Positions 1-8,033 of a stretch of DNA of 64,000 nucleotides are shown in pieces. The position numbers were made by a program, and so were the translations under genes. Position 1 is the first letter of the stretch. Every line of letters begins with the position of its first letter. The notes under the pieces are model-generated. The model was not told the DNA's origin. It ran no database searches and was given only the letters and a program-made list of their open reading frames with translations. Source of the DNA: Saccharothrix sp. ALI-22-I (GTDB lineage Bacteria > Actinomycetota > Actinomycetes > Mycobacteriales > Pseudonocardiaceae); contig NZ_MTQP01000052.1 of assembly GCF_001984175.1 (NCBI RefSeq), positions 92,767 through 156,766 on the forward strand, given 5' to 3'.

Positions 1-1
1 G

Positions 2-1534
2 GCCGCGTTGTTCTACGCCCGGCGCAAGCTGATCGCCGGACCGGCGTCGGACGTCGAGGCGCGGATGCGGGCCGAGCTGTACCACCACCTACAAGACCTG
101 CAGGTGGCCTTCCACGACCGGTGGCAGTCGGGGCAATTGCTGTCCCGCGCCACCACCGACCTGACCCAGGTGCGGCGGTTCGTCGGCTTCGCCGTCATCT
201 TCCTGGTGGTCAACAGCCTGATCGTGCTGACCGGGCTGGGCGTGCTGTTCTGGCTCTCGCCGGTGCTCGGCCTGATCGTGCTGGTGACCACGCTGCCGCT
301 GGTGGCGCTGTCGTACTTGTTCGAGACGAAGTTCAAGGTCGTCGCGCGGCGGGCGCAGGACCAGTCCGGCGACCTGACCACCGTGGTCGAGGAGTCGGTG
401 CTGGGCATCCGGGTGCTCAAGGCGTTCGGCCGCGGACCGCACCTGACCAGGCGGTTCATGCGGCAGGCCCGGGAGCTGCGGGACACGGAAGTGGCGAAGG
501 TGCGGATCTTCGCCATGCTGTGGGCCGTGCTGATCGTGCTGCCCGAACTGGGTATCGCCGGTCAGCTGGCGTTCGGCTCGATCGGCATCGCGAACGGCAC
601 GATGACCATCGGCACACTCGTCGCGGCCGTCACGGTAAGCGCCTACCTGCGCTGGCCGGTCGACTCGATCGGGTGGTTGTTGGCGGAGACGAACTCGACC
701 GCGTCGGCGCTGGAGCGGTACTTCGAGGTGATCGACGCACGGGTGACGGTGACCAGCCCGGCAGACCCGAAACCGGCCGCCACGCCGGTGCGCGGGCACG
801 TCCGGTTCGAGGGCGTGCGCTACCGGCACCCCGGCGCGGAGCACGAGGTGCTGCGCGGGATCGACCTGGACATCCGGCCGGGTGAGACGGTGGCGCTGGT
901 CGGCGCGACCGGCTCGGGCAAGACGACGGTCACCGCGCTGGTGCCGCGGCTGGCGGACGTCACGGACGGCCGGGTCACGCTCGACGGCGTCGACGTGCGC
1001 GAACTGGACCTGGCGGAGCTGCGCCGGGTCGTCGGCACGGCGTTCGAGGAGCCGATCCTGTTCTCCGCGAGCGTCACCGAGAACGTGGCGCTGGGCGCGA
1101 AGGACGTGAGCGAGGAACGGGTCCGCGAGGCGTTGAAGGTGGCGCGGGCCGAGGAGTTCGTGGACGCGCTGCCGTGGGGCCTGGACACCCGGATCGGCGA
1201 GCAGGGCCTGTCCCTGTCCGGTGGCCAGCGGCAGCGGCTGGCGTTGGCGCGGGCGGTCGTCGGACACCCGGCGGTGCTGGTGCTGGACGACCCGCTGTCC
1301 GCGTTGGACGTCCACACCGAGGCCGAGGTGGAGGCCGCGCTGCGCCGCGTGCTCAAGGGCGTGACGGCGCTGGTCGTCGCGCACCGGCCGAGCACGGTGC
1401 AGCTGGCCGACCGGGTGGCGATGCTGGTTGACGGCCGGATCGCGGCCACCGGCACGCACACGGAACTGTTGGCGGACAACGAGGAGTACCGGAACCTCTT
1501 GTCCACTATGGAGGACGAGGAGGTGGCGGCGTGA
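2..1534 (+). CDS. ABC exporter subunit 1 (permease-ATPase fusion), 5' truncated by window edge
   Basis: Half-transporter of an ABC exporter: membrane domain followed by a nucleotide-binding domain. About 510 residues are visible against roughly 580-620 for the family, so the start codon and first membrane segment(s) lie before base 1; the frame is open from base 2. The ATPase part carries Walker A GATGSGKTT near visible residue 301, signature LSGGQ near 405 and Walker B VLVLDDPLSALD near 426. The catalytic Glu after Walker B is Asp (DD, not DE), the usual mark of the degenerate site in a heterodimeric exporter. Its stop overlaps the next gene's GTG by four bases (GTGA), so the two subunits are co-translated. 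Substrate unknown; multidrug or lipid export would be typical. Confidence 0.93.
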   Translation, partial: AALFYARRKLIAGPASDVEARMRAELYHHLQDLQVAFHDRWQSGQLLSRATTDLTQVRRFVGFAVIFLVVNSLIVLTGLGVLFWLSPVLGLIVLVTTLPLVALSYLFETKFKVVARRAQDQSGDLTTVVEESVLGIRVLKAFGRGPHLTRRFMRQARELRDTEVAKVRIFAMLWAVLIVLPELGIAGQLAFGSIGIANGTMTIGTLVAAVTVSAYLRWPVDSIGWLLAETNSTASALERYFEVIDARVTVTSPADPKPAATPVRGHVRFEGVRYRHPGAEHEVLRGIDLDIRPGETVALVGATGSGKTTVTALVPRLADVTDGRVTLDGVDVRELDLAELRRVVGTAFEEPILFSASVTENVALGAKDVSEERVREALKVARAEEFVDALPWGLDTRIGEQGLSLSGGQRQRLALARAVVGHPAVLVLDDPLSALDVHTEAEVEAALRRVLKGVTALVVAHRPSTVQLADRVAMLVDGRIAATGTHTELLADNEEYRNLLSTMEDEEVAA

Positions 1535-3405
1535 CCCCCGCTGAGCAGGACACCACCGAGCAGGACACCACTGAGCAGGAACCGGCACAGGGCGAGGAGG
1601 CGTGGCGCGGCGTCGCCGCCGAGGACGTCGAGGAGGTCGACTACGCGACCGGGGTGAAGTTGCAGGCCCGGTCACGGCGGCTGCTCGGCGAACTGCTGCG
1701 CCCGCACACCAGGGCGGCGATCCTCGCGCTGGTCATCGTGGTGGCGGAGAACGTGGTCAACCTGGCCGGTCCGCTGCTGATCGCGGCGGCCATCGACGCC
1801 GGGGTGCCCGCCGCGCTGGACGGCCGGCCGGACGTCCTGGCGTGGTGCGTCGGCGGGTACGTGGTGGCGGCGATCTCCGCGACGCTGCTGCGCTGGTCGT
1901 TCGTCCGGCTCACCGGCCGGATCGGCCAGGACGTGCTGCTGGTGCTGCGGGAACGCATCTTCCGGCACGCGCAGCGGCTGTCCATCTCGTTCCACGAGAA
2001 GTACACCTCGGGCAAGGTCATCTCGCGTCTGACCAGCGACGTCGACTCGTTGCAGGACCTCGTGGAGGAGGGCTTGGACGGGTTCTTCACCTCGATGCTG
2101 TCGCTGCTGGGCATCTCGGTGGTGCTGCTGTACCTGGACGTGCCGCTGGCGTTGGTGGTGCTGTCCGGGTTCCTGCCGCTGATCCTGCTCACCCGCTGGT
2201 TCCGCCGCCGTTCCGGCCGCGCGTACCGGCACACGCGCGGTGCCATCGCGAAGATCATCGTGCAGTTCGTGGAAACCATGAACGGCATCCGCGCGGTGCA
2301 GGCGTTCCGCCGCGAGTCGCGCAACGAGAAGATCATGGGCGAGCTGAACGGCCGGTTCCGCGACGCCAACACCGAGGCGATGGGCGTGATGGCGGCGTTC
2401 ACCTCGTCGGTGCGGATGATCGGCAACCTGTCGCTGGCGGTGATCCTCGCGTGGGGCGCGCTGCGGGTGGCGAACGGGCAGCTGGAGCTGGGTGTGCTGG
2501 CCGCGTTCACGCTGTACGTGCGGCGGTTCTACGACCCGTTCGACCAGCTGGCGATGTTCGCCAACGCCTACGCGTCGGCGACGGCGGCGCTGGAGAAGAT
2601 CTCCGGCCTGCTGGAGGAGCGGCCGCAGGTGCGGGAGCCGGAGGAGCCGACGCCGCTGGGTGACGTGCGGGGCGCGGTGCGGTTCGACCGGGTCGAGTTC
2701 CGGTACTCGGACACGACACCGGTGGTGCTGCCGCCGTTCGACCTGACCGTCCCCGCCGGGCAGACCGTGGCGCTGGTCGGCGCGACCGGCGCGGGCAAGT
2801 CCACGCTGGCCAAGCTGGTGGCCCGGTTCTACGACCCGAGCGCGGGCTCGGTGCGGCTGGACGGGGTGGACCTGCGGTCGGTGGCCGACGCCGAGCTGCG
2901 GCGCGCGGTCGTGATGGTGACGCAGGAGAACTTCCTGTTCGACGGGTCGGTGCTGGACAACATCGCGCTGGGCCGCCCGTCGGCGACGCGGGACGAGGTC
3001 GAGGCGGCGGCACGCGCGGTCGGCGCGGACACGTTCATCCAGGCGCTGCCCGAGGGCTACGACACCGACGTGCGCAAGCGCGGCGGGCGACTCTCGGCCG
3101 GGCAGCGGCAGATGGTGGCGTTCGCGCGGGCGTTCCTGGCCGCGCCCGCGGTGCTGGTGCTCGACGAGGCCACGTCCAGCCTGGACGTGCCGACCGAGCG
3201 GCTGGTGCAGGGCGCGCTGGAGACCGTGCTGGCGGACCGGACGGCGTTCATCATCGCCCACCGGTTGTCCACCGTGCTGATCGCCGACCGGGTGCTGGTG
3301 CTCGACGGCGGCCGGGTGGTGGAGGACGGCACGCCGGAGGAGCTGATCGGCGAGAGCGGCCGGTTCGCCGCGCTGCACACCGCGTGGCGCGACTCCCTGG
3401 CCTAG
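1531..3405 (+). CDS. ABC exporter subunit 2 (permease-ATPase fusion)
   Basis: Complete 624-residue ABC half-transporter with a roughly 50-residue acidic, Glu/Thr-rich cytosolic N-terminal extension, six membrane segments between about residues 55 and 340, and a C-terminal ATPase domain. Walker A is GATGAGKST near 415, the signature is the variant LSAGQ near 521, and Walker B is LVLDEATSSLD near 545 with the catalytic Glu present. Combined with subunit 1 this gives one consensus ATP site (this Walker A/B with the partner's LSGGQ) and one degenerate site (partner DD with LSAGQ). The GTG start is set by the GTGA overlap. Substrate not predictable from sequence. Confidence 0.94.
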   Translation: MTPAEQDTTEQDTTEQEPAQGEEAWRGVAAEDVEEVDYATGVKLQARSRRLLGELLRPHTRAAILALVIVVAENVVNLAGPLLIAAAIDAGVPAALDGRPDVLAWCVGGYVVAAISATLLRWSFVRLTGRIGQDVLLVLRERIFRHAQRLSISFHEKYTSGKVISRLTSDVDSLQDLVEEGLDGFFTSMLSLLGISVVLLYLDVPLALVVLSGFLPLILLTRWFRRRSGRAYRHTRGAIAKIIVQFVETMNGIRAVQAFRRESRNEKIMGELNGRFRDANTEAMGVMAAFTSSVRMIGNLSLAVILAWGALRVANGQLELGVLAAFTLYVRRFYDPFDQLAMFANAYASATAALEKISGLLEERPQVREPEEPTPLGDVRGAVRFDRVEFRYSDTTPVVLPPFDLTVPAGQTVALVGATGAGKSTLAKLVARFYDPSAGSVRLDGVDLRSVADAELRRAVVMVTQENFLFDGSVLDNIALGRPSATRDEVEAAARAVGADTFIQALPEGYDTDVRKRGGRLSAGQRQMVAFARAFLAAPAVLVLDEATSSLDVPTERLVQGALETVLADRTAFIIAHRLSTVLIADRVLVLDGGRVVEDGTPEELIGESGRFAALHTAWRDSLA

Positions 3406-3421
3406 GGCCTGGCCTAGGGGG

Positions 3422-4078
3422 TCAGAGCAGGGTCAGCAGAAGGGAGAGCCAGGCGGCGAGGACGCCCGCGACCACGCCGTAGGCGACCCAACGCCACACC
3501 GGCGTGTTCCGGGCCAACCACACCGACGGGGCGATGCCGCCGACCACCAGGACGTTCGCCAGCAGCGCGAGCCACTCGCTGGTCTCGCCCAGGCCCACCG
3601 ACAGGGTGAACACGGTGAACGTGACCACGGCGGCGGTGATCAGGCTGACCGTCAGGCCGGTGCCCCAGGGGGTTTCCTCCTGGGGCACCTGCTGTTCGAC
3701 CGCCGGCTCGTCGGTCAAGTCGTCGGTCAAGTCGTCGGTCAAGTCGTCGGTCGGCTCGGCGGTCTCGGCTTCGGTGGGCGCGCTGGGGACGTCCACGACG
3801 ACCAGTTCACCGGTCACCGGGTCGGCGTAGGCGACGGGCGTGCCCATGTCGGCTGCCAGGCGGCCGGCCAACTGGTGTCCGCGCCTGGTCACCAGGGCGA
3901 TCGCCGCGCCGTCCGAGGGCGTGTCGGTGCGCAGCACCGCGTCGGCCACCTTCGCCCACTCGTGCAGCGCGTCGGCGAGCCCGGCGCCGAGCGGGAGGGT
4001 GTGGGGGTCGACTTCCCGCTCGCCCGCGTCGTCGCGGCCGGCGAGCACGGCCCGGCCGTCCTGCACCCGCAGTTCCAC
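3422..4078 (-). CDS. DUF2537-type membrane protein
   Basis: 218 residues: a soluble N-terminal part of about 100 residues, an acidic linker with a repeated DLTD motif (residues about 108-122), then three to four hydrophobic segments to the C-terminus (ending LLLTLL). It resembles the actinobacterial DUF2537 family, which is my recollection of M. tuberculosis Rv0882. The position immediately downstream of a SpoU methyltransferase, with 36 bases between, fits that assignment (Rv0881-Rv0882). No function is known. The preceding exporter operon ends convergently only 16 bases away with no obvious terminator. Confidence 0.75.
   Translation of the reverse strand: MELRVQDGRAVLAGRDDAGEREVDPHTLPLGAGLADALHEWAKVADAVLRTDTPSDGAAIALVTRRGHQLAGRLAADMGTPVAYADPVTGELVVVDVPSAPTEAETAEPTDDLTDDLTDDLTDEPAVEQQVPQEETPWGTGLTVSLITAAVVTFTVFTLSVGLGETSEWLALLANVLVVGGIAPSVWLARNTPVWRWVAYGVVAGVLAAWLSLLLTLL
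3709..3751. repeat. 12-bp tandem repeat inside the DUF2537 gene
   Basis: Three exact copies of CGTCGGTCAAGT (3709-3720, 3721-3732, 3733-3744) plus a partial fourth. The unit is in phase with the minus-strand reading frame and encodes the acidic DLTD repeat in the cytosolic linker, so copy number can change without breaking the gene. Confidence 0.9.
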
Positions 4079-4114
4079 CTGCGTCCTCCTCTGCTCGATG
4101 TGAACGTAGCGTGT

Positions 4115-4891
4115 TCAGGCGATCGCGTAGAAGGCGATCGCGGCGGCGGTGGCCACGTTCAGCGAGTCGACGCCGTCCGCCATGGGGATGCGCACGGCGA
4201 GGTCGGCCGCCGCGATGGCCTCGTCGGTGAGGCCCGGCCCTTCGGATCCAAGCAGGACAGCGACCTTGCGGCCACGCAGACCGGCGTCGGCCAGGTTCTT
4301 CGAGTCGGCACGGGGCGTGAGCGCGGCGACGGTGAAACCGTTGTGCCGCAGGGTCTCGAAGCCTTCGGTGAGGTTCGGCATCGAGGCGAACGGCACGCGC
4401 AGCACGTGCCCCATCGAGACGCGGACGCTGCGCCGGTACAACGGGTCGCTGCACCCCGGGCCGAGCAGCACGCCGTCGATGCCGAGCGCGGCGGCGTTGC
4501 GGAACAGCGAGCCGAGGTTCTCGTGGTCGCCGACGCCTTCGAGCACGGCGAGGCGGCGTGACGACGCGATGAGGTCGGCCGGATCGGGTTGCGGTGCGCG
4601 GTCGGCGGCGGCGAGCACGCCCCGGTTGAGGTGGAAGCCGACCACCTCCGCCATGACGTCGGCGGACGTGACGTACGCGGGCGCCGGGAGTTCACCCAGC
4701 GCCTCCACGCGGCGGCGCACGCCGAGCAGCGCACGGACCGGGTAGGGCGACTGGAGGAGGCGTTCGACGACCACCACGCCCTCGGCGATCACCAGGCCAC
4801 GGCCGCCGGGGCGGTCCGGGCGGCGGTCGGCCGTCGACAGGTCCCGGAAGTCGTCCAGCCGGGGGTCCGCCGGGTCGTCGATCTCGATCAC
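4115..4891 (-). CDS. TrmH/SpoU-family RNA 2'-O-methyltransferase
   Basis: 258 residues with an N-terminal substrate-binding part and a C-terminal SPOUT knot domain. SpoU motifs are clear: NLGSLFRNAAALGIDGVLL (motif 1), LLGSEGPGL (motif 2) and DSLNVATAAAIAFY (motif 3). It would transfer methyl groups from S-adenosylmethionine to a ribose of rRNA or tRNA. The open frame continues upstream to 4963, but residues before VIEIDDPADPR look non-coding; the GTG at 4891 has AGGTGG about 10 bases upstream. Orthologous position to Rv0881 (recollection). Target nucleotide not predictable. Confidence 0.88.
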   Translation of the reverse strand: MIEIDDPADPRLDDFRDLSTADRRPDRPGGRGLVIAEGVVVVERLLQSPYPVRALLGVRRRVEALGELPAPAYVTSADVMAEVVGFHLNRGVLAAADRAPQPDPADLIASSRRLAVLEGVGDHENLGSLFRNAAALGIDGVLLGPGCSDPLYRRSVRVSMGHVLRVPFASMPNLTEGFETLRHNGFTVAALTPRADSKNLADAGLRGRKVAVLLGSEGPGLTDEAIAAADLAVRIPMADGVDSLNVATAAAIAFYAIA

Positions 4892-4965
4892 GGCAGCAGT
4901 GTCCCACCTTCGTTTATGTGAACAACGCTCGCAGACGTCGGCTGCGCAAACACGGGCCCACAACC

Positions 4966-4979
4966 AGCAAGTTCTTGCT
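4966..4979. promoter_or_regulatory. Palindrome in the divergent methyltransferase/GCS2 promoter region
   Basis: AGCAAG-TT-CTTGCT is a perfect 6-bp inverted repeat with a 2-base centre in the 209-bp gap (4892-5100) between divergent genes. It overlaps an AT-rich stretch (cttattgttact) that could be a promoter -10. Operator function is inference only. Confidence 0.3.
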
Positions 4980-5100
4980 TATTGTTACTGGCATGTGACA
5001 GAGAGCACCGATTTGGGCGTTGGCGGGCAGGTGGTTGCTGTGTCACGGTTGGCCTCCGCTGAAGCCCCGCCGGAGCAGCCCTACCGACTTGGGAGGCGGC

Positions 5101-6600
5101 ATGGGTACGGATGTGTCCAGTCGGACGTTCACCAGAGAGGACCGCCAGCGCTACCGCGAGCGCATGCAGCGGTGCATGGACGCGCTGGGGACCATGCTGG
5201 TGGAGGAGAGCTTTTCCTTCCCGCGCCAGCAGATGGGGCTGGAGATCGAGCTGAACCTGGTCGACGGGGCGTGCCGGCCCGCGATGGCCAACTCCGAGGT
5301 GCTGGAGAAGATCGACGACCCGTCGTTCACGCTGGAACTGGGGCAGCACAACCTGGAGGTCAACGTCCCGCCGCGCGAGCTGGCCGGGAACGAGACGCTG
5401 GAGCTGGAGCGGGAGCTGGTCTCCACGCTGGCGTCGGCCGACTGCAAGGCGCACGACGCCGGGACGTCGATCGTGATGATCGGGGTGCTGCCGACGTTGC
5501 GGCACGAGCACTTCGACCGGCGGTGGCTGTCGACCCAGGCGCGGTACACGACGTTGAACGACCAGATCCTGGCGGCCCGCGGCGAGGAGGTCGTGCTGTC
5601 GATGGAGGGCTCGCCGCTGCCGGGGCAGGCGGGCGAGAAGCTGTCCAGCTATGCCGAGTCGATCATGCCGGAGGCGGCTTGCACGTCGGTGCAACTGCAC
5701 TTGCAGGTCGCGCCGGACGATTTCGCGGCGCACTGGAACGCGGCGCAGGCGTTGGCCGGGGTGCAGGTGGCGATCGCGGCGAACTCGCCGTTCCTGCTCG
5801 GGCGGGCGCTGTGGCACGAGACCCGGATACCGCTGTTCCTGCAGGCCACGGACACGCGCACGCAGGAACTGAAGAACCAGGGCGTGCGGCCGCGGGTGTG
5901 GTTCGGCGAGCGGTGGATCACGTCGATCTTCGACTTGTTCGAGGAGAACGTGCGGTATTTCCCGGCGTTGCTGCCGGAGACGGGTGACGAGGACCCGTTG
6001 GACGTGCTGGGTTCGGGCGGCACGCCGTCGTTGACCGAGCTGCGCTTGCACAACGGCACCGTCTGGCGCTGGAACCGCCCGGTCTACGACGTGGTGGACG
6101 GCGTGCCGCACCTCCGCGTCGAAAACCGGGTCCTACCGGCCGGCCCCACGGTGTTGGACACGATGGCCAACGCGGCGTTCTTCTACGGCGCCCAACGCGC
6201 CCTGACCACCCTCGAACGTCCTTTGTGGACCCAGATGTCATTCCACGCGGCCGAGGAGAACCTCTACGCCGGGTCCCGACACGGCATGGGCGCGCAGCTG
6301 TACTGGCCAGGCATCGGCTGGGTCCCACCGGACGAACTGGTCCTCCGCCGCCTGCTACCCCTCGCCCACGACGGCCTGCGCGCGTGCGGCGTGTCCGACG
6401 AGGCCCGCGAACGCTACCTCGGCGTGATCGAGGCACGGTGCCTGGCGCGACGCACGGGGTCGCAGTGGCAGCGCGAGACGGTGTCACTGCTGGAGGAGCG
6501 AGGCGCCGACCGGGACACCGCGCTCAGCGCCATGCTCAAGCGCTACGTCGAACTGTCACACGCGGGCGAGCCCGTGCACACCTGGCCCGTAGCCCTGTAG
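5101..6600 (+). CDS. Glutamate-cysteine ligase-like (GCS2 family) protein
   Basis: 499 residues, longer than the 370-430 of YbdK/EgtA-type enzymes but usual for a well-conserved actinobacterial subfamily. The core reads MGLEIELNLVDG near residue 42 (the metal/ATP-binding start of GCS2 folds), ELGQHNLEVNVPP near 80 and EAACTSVQLHLQV near 195. The family makes gamma-glutamyl amide bonds; actinomycetes make mycothiol rather than glutathione, so the true substrate is open. Start chosen at ATG 5101, preceded by GGGAGG at the right distance; the frame opens earlier (5020) without a ribosome site. Monocistronic, divergent from the methyltransferase. Confidence 0.88.
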   Translation: MGTDVSSRTFTREDRQRYRERMQRCMDALGTMLVEESFSFPRQQMGLEIELNLVDGACRPAMANSEVLEKIDDPSFTLELGQHNLEVNVPPRELAGNETLELERELVSTLASADCKAHDAGTSIVMIGVLPTLRHEHFDRRWLSTQARYTTLNDQILAARGEEVVLSMEGSPLPGQAGEKLSSYAESIMPEAACTSVQLHLQVAPDDFAAHWNAAQALAGVQVAIAANSPFLLGRALWHETRIPLFLQATDTRTQELKNQGVRPRVWFGERWITSIFDLFEENVRYFPALLPETGDEDPLDVLGSGGTPSLTELRLHNGTVWRWNRPVYDVVDGVPHLRVENRVLPAGPTVLDTMANAAFFYGAQRALTTLERPLWTQMSFHAAEENLYAGSRHGMGAQLYWPGIGWVPPDELVLRRLLPLAHDGLRACGVSDEARERYLGVIEARCLARRTGSQWQRETVSLLEERGADRDTALSAMLKRYVELSHAGEPVHTWPVAL

Positions 6601-6618
6601 ACACGCCCGCACCGGCCC

Positions 6619-6636
6619 TGCCGCAGGGCTGCGGCA
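6619..6636. terminator. GC-rich hairpin between convergent genes
   Basis: TGCCGCAG-GG-CTGCGGCA, an 8-bp perfect inverted repeat 18 bases after the GCS2 stop and before the convergent SnoaL gene. The 2-base centre would open to a larger loop. No T-tract, as is common in actinomycetes. Possibly bidirectional. Confidence 0.5.
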
Positions 6637-6756
6637 AACCGGCCCGGCCGCGCCGTGCGTGTCGGCCGACGCCTTCCGGCAGGTCCGCCGTCAGGCGAGG
6701 GGAGTCGCGTCAGCCTGCCGCCCGGTCGGGCTGAGGTCCGGGCCTGACCGACCGCG

Positions 6757-7170
6757 TCACTTCTCGTGCATCCAGACGAGCGTGATGTGCATTTCGCTGA
6801 ATCGCCAGCCCTCGGGAGTCCGCACGGCGGTACAGGCCACTCGCAGACCGCTTGTCCGGTGAGGTGCTTCGCCGACGCGGTAGAAGTACGTGAGCTGGTT
6901 CGCCGTGGCCTTCGCACGATCGCCGTCACCATGCACCAGCACGTCACCGTGCACGTGCTGGGTGTGCTCCCCCTCAACCTGGCTCCGCTTCAGGTAGGCG
7001 GTCACCTCGTCGAGACCGTGCAGCTCACCGCCGCGCGGCGAACGCACCACGACGTCGGCGTGGTAGACGCTGTGGGCGTCGTCGTGGCGGCCTTCGTCCA
7101 GCATGTTGGCCAGGCGGGCGAACAGTTCGGCGATCTCGACGCGGTCGGCAGTCTGGGTGGCAGTGGACAC
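6757..7170 (-). CDS. SnoaL-like / NTF2-fold protein
   Basis: 137 residues, the usual size of a nuclear transport factor 2-like domain. The sequence EIAELFARLANMLDEGRHDD, then YHADVVVRSP, LHGLDEVTAYL and a C-terminal GWRFSEMHITLVW strand follow the SnoaL_4/ketosteroid-isomerase-like pattern. The family includes isomerases, cyclases and dehydratases as well as proteins without known activity, so no reaction is assigned. Start GTG 7170 (VSTATQTADRV) has AAGGGGG just upstream; the longer open frame runs through the operator region and the divergent gene. Divergent from a MarR gene and probably its regulatory target. Confidence 0.8.
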   Translation of the reverse strand: MSTATQTADRVEIAELFARLANMLDEGRHDDAHSVYHADVVVRSPRGGELHGLDEVTAYLKRSQVEGEHTQHVHGDVLVHGDGDRAKATANQLTYFYRVGEAPHRTSGLRVACTAVRTPEGWRFSEMHITLVWMHEK

Positions 7171-7192
7171 GACGCCCCCTTCGATGGTCACT

Positions 7193-7259
7193 CCAACATT
7201 GGCGATTCCAACATTGGTGAGACCAACACTACCGGCAGAGTGTTGGTCTGGCCAACACC
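7193..7259. promoter_or_regulatory. Cluster of CCAAC operator half-sites between SnoaL and MarR genes
   Basis: The 105-bp divergent gap holds CCAACATTGG twice (7193-7202, 7208-7217, 15-bp period), a perfect inverted repeat ACCAACACT-N8-AGTGTTGGT (7222-7230/7239-7247) and a further GGCCAACACC (7250-7259). Such spacing is typical of binding sites for a dimeric regulator, most simply the adjacent MarR protein controlling itself and the SnoaL gene. Repeats are seen directly; the regulator assignment is inference. Confidence 0.75.
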
Positions 7260-7275
7260 GATAGAGTGGCCGAGC

Positions 7276-7716
7276 ATGGACGAGATCCCCGAGCGCCTGA
7301 CGGTGAAGCCGAGCTGGCTGATCACCCAGCTCGCCGTGCACGCCCGCCGGCTGGTGTCCGACGGTTTCACCGCCGCGGGGGCGCGCGGGTACCACTACCG
7401 CATCCTGGCCGCACTGCACGAGTTCGGGCCCGCGAGCCAGGCCCAGCTCAGCCGCCGGTGCCGCATCGACCGCAGCGACGTCGTGGCGGCCGTCAACGAA
7501 CTGGTCGACCAGGGCTTCGTCGACCGGACGCCGGACCCGGACCACGGACGGCGCAACAAGGTGACCCTCACCAGGAGCGGTGTCCAGCAGCTACGGCGCA
7601 TGGACGGACTGCTCGACCAGGTGCAGGACGATCTACTCAAACCGCTGTCCGCCGAGGACCGGCAGACCCTGACCCGCCTGCTCCGCCAAGTTCTCGCCCA
7701 GCACGAACCGGGATGA
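7276..7716 (+). CDS. MarR-family transcriptional regulator
   Basis: 146 residues with a winged helix: helices around ASQAQLSRRCRIDRSDVVAAVNELVDQGFV and the wing DRTPDPDHGRRNKVTLT, both standard for MarR proteins. It would bind DNA as a dimer and respond to a small ligand. Start ATG 7276 (MDEIPERLTVKPSW) immediately follows the operator cluster; the open frame extends upstream through antisense sequence. Divergent from the SnoaL-like gene, which it most likely represses. Ligand unknown. Confidence 0.88.
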   Translation: MDEIPERLTVKPSWLITQLAVHARRLVSDGFTAAGARGYHYRILAALHEFGPASQAQLSRRCRIDRSDVVAAVNELVDQGFVDRTPDPDHGRRNKVTLTRSGVQQLRRMDGLLDQVQDDLLKPLSAEDRQTLTRLLRQVLAQHEPG

Positions 7717-7740
7717 CCGCCAGCCTCGCTCGACCTGGGT

Positions 7741-7870
7741 CCGGTGCCTGGGTCCCGTCCGGGTCTGCGGGTCCCGTCCGGGTCCTGTGCGGGTTCGGTG
7801 CCTGGTCCCGTCCGGGTGCGGTGGGGCCTTGGTGCGGTGGTGCGATGGGGCCTGGGTGCGGTGGGCCTTG
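7741..7870. repeat. G/T-rich low-complexity tract, non-coding
   Basis: The 317-bp gap after the MarR gene (7717-8033) contains GTCCCGTCCGGGT three times (7752-7764, 7771-7783, 7805-7817) followed by imperfect repeats of GGTGCGGTGGGGCC up to about 7870. Runs of GGG/GGGG could form G-quadruplexes on the plus strand. Frames open across it reflect composition only. The rest of the gap is the structured element at 7915-8007. Confidence 0.7.
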
Positions 7871-7914
7871 GTGTTACCGCCTCGGGTGTTGGCGCCTCGG
7901 GTGCTACCGGGGGC

Positions 7915-8007
7915 GGGGCGCCGCGCCTCCTTCTCTACCGGCAACGTCAATGGTGTGCTGAAAGTTGCCCATTGACGCTTTGTTCGCTCGTCCGGGTGAT
8001 CTTGGCG
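7915..8007 (-). repeat. Structured 3' intergenic element, copy A
   Basis: Read on the minus strand from the stop of the gene at 8034: a 26-base spacer, the block CGCCAAGATCACCCG followed by (g/a)ACG-GCGAAC, a 9-bp hairpin (7945-7953/7969-7977), then GTTGCCGG and a GGCGCGGCGCCCC block. Copy B at 15019-15110 has the same blocks and the same 26-base distance to its gene's stop, but an unrelated hairpin sequence. Likely a 3' end-forming or dispersed palindromic element. Confidence 0.7.
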
Positions 8008-8033
8008 CAGCGATTCACGCCCTTACGCCCAGG

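Noticed and set aside
3661..3687. Perfect hairpin TGCCCCAGG/CCTGGGGCA as a terminator
   Set aside because: It is inside the DUF2537 coding sequence; more likely a by-product of codon composition.
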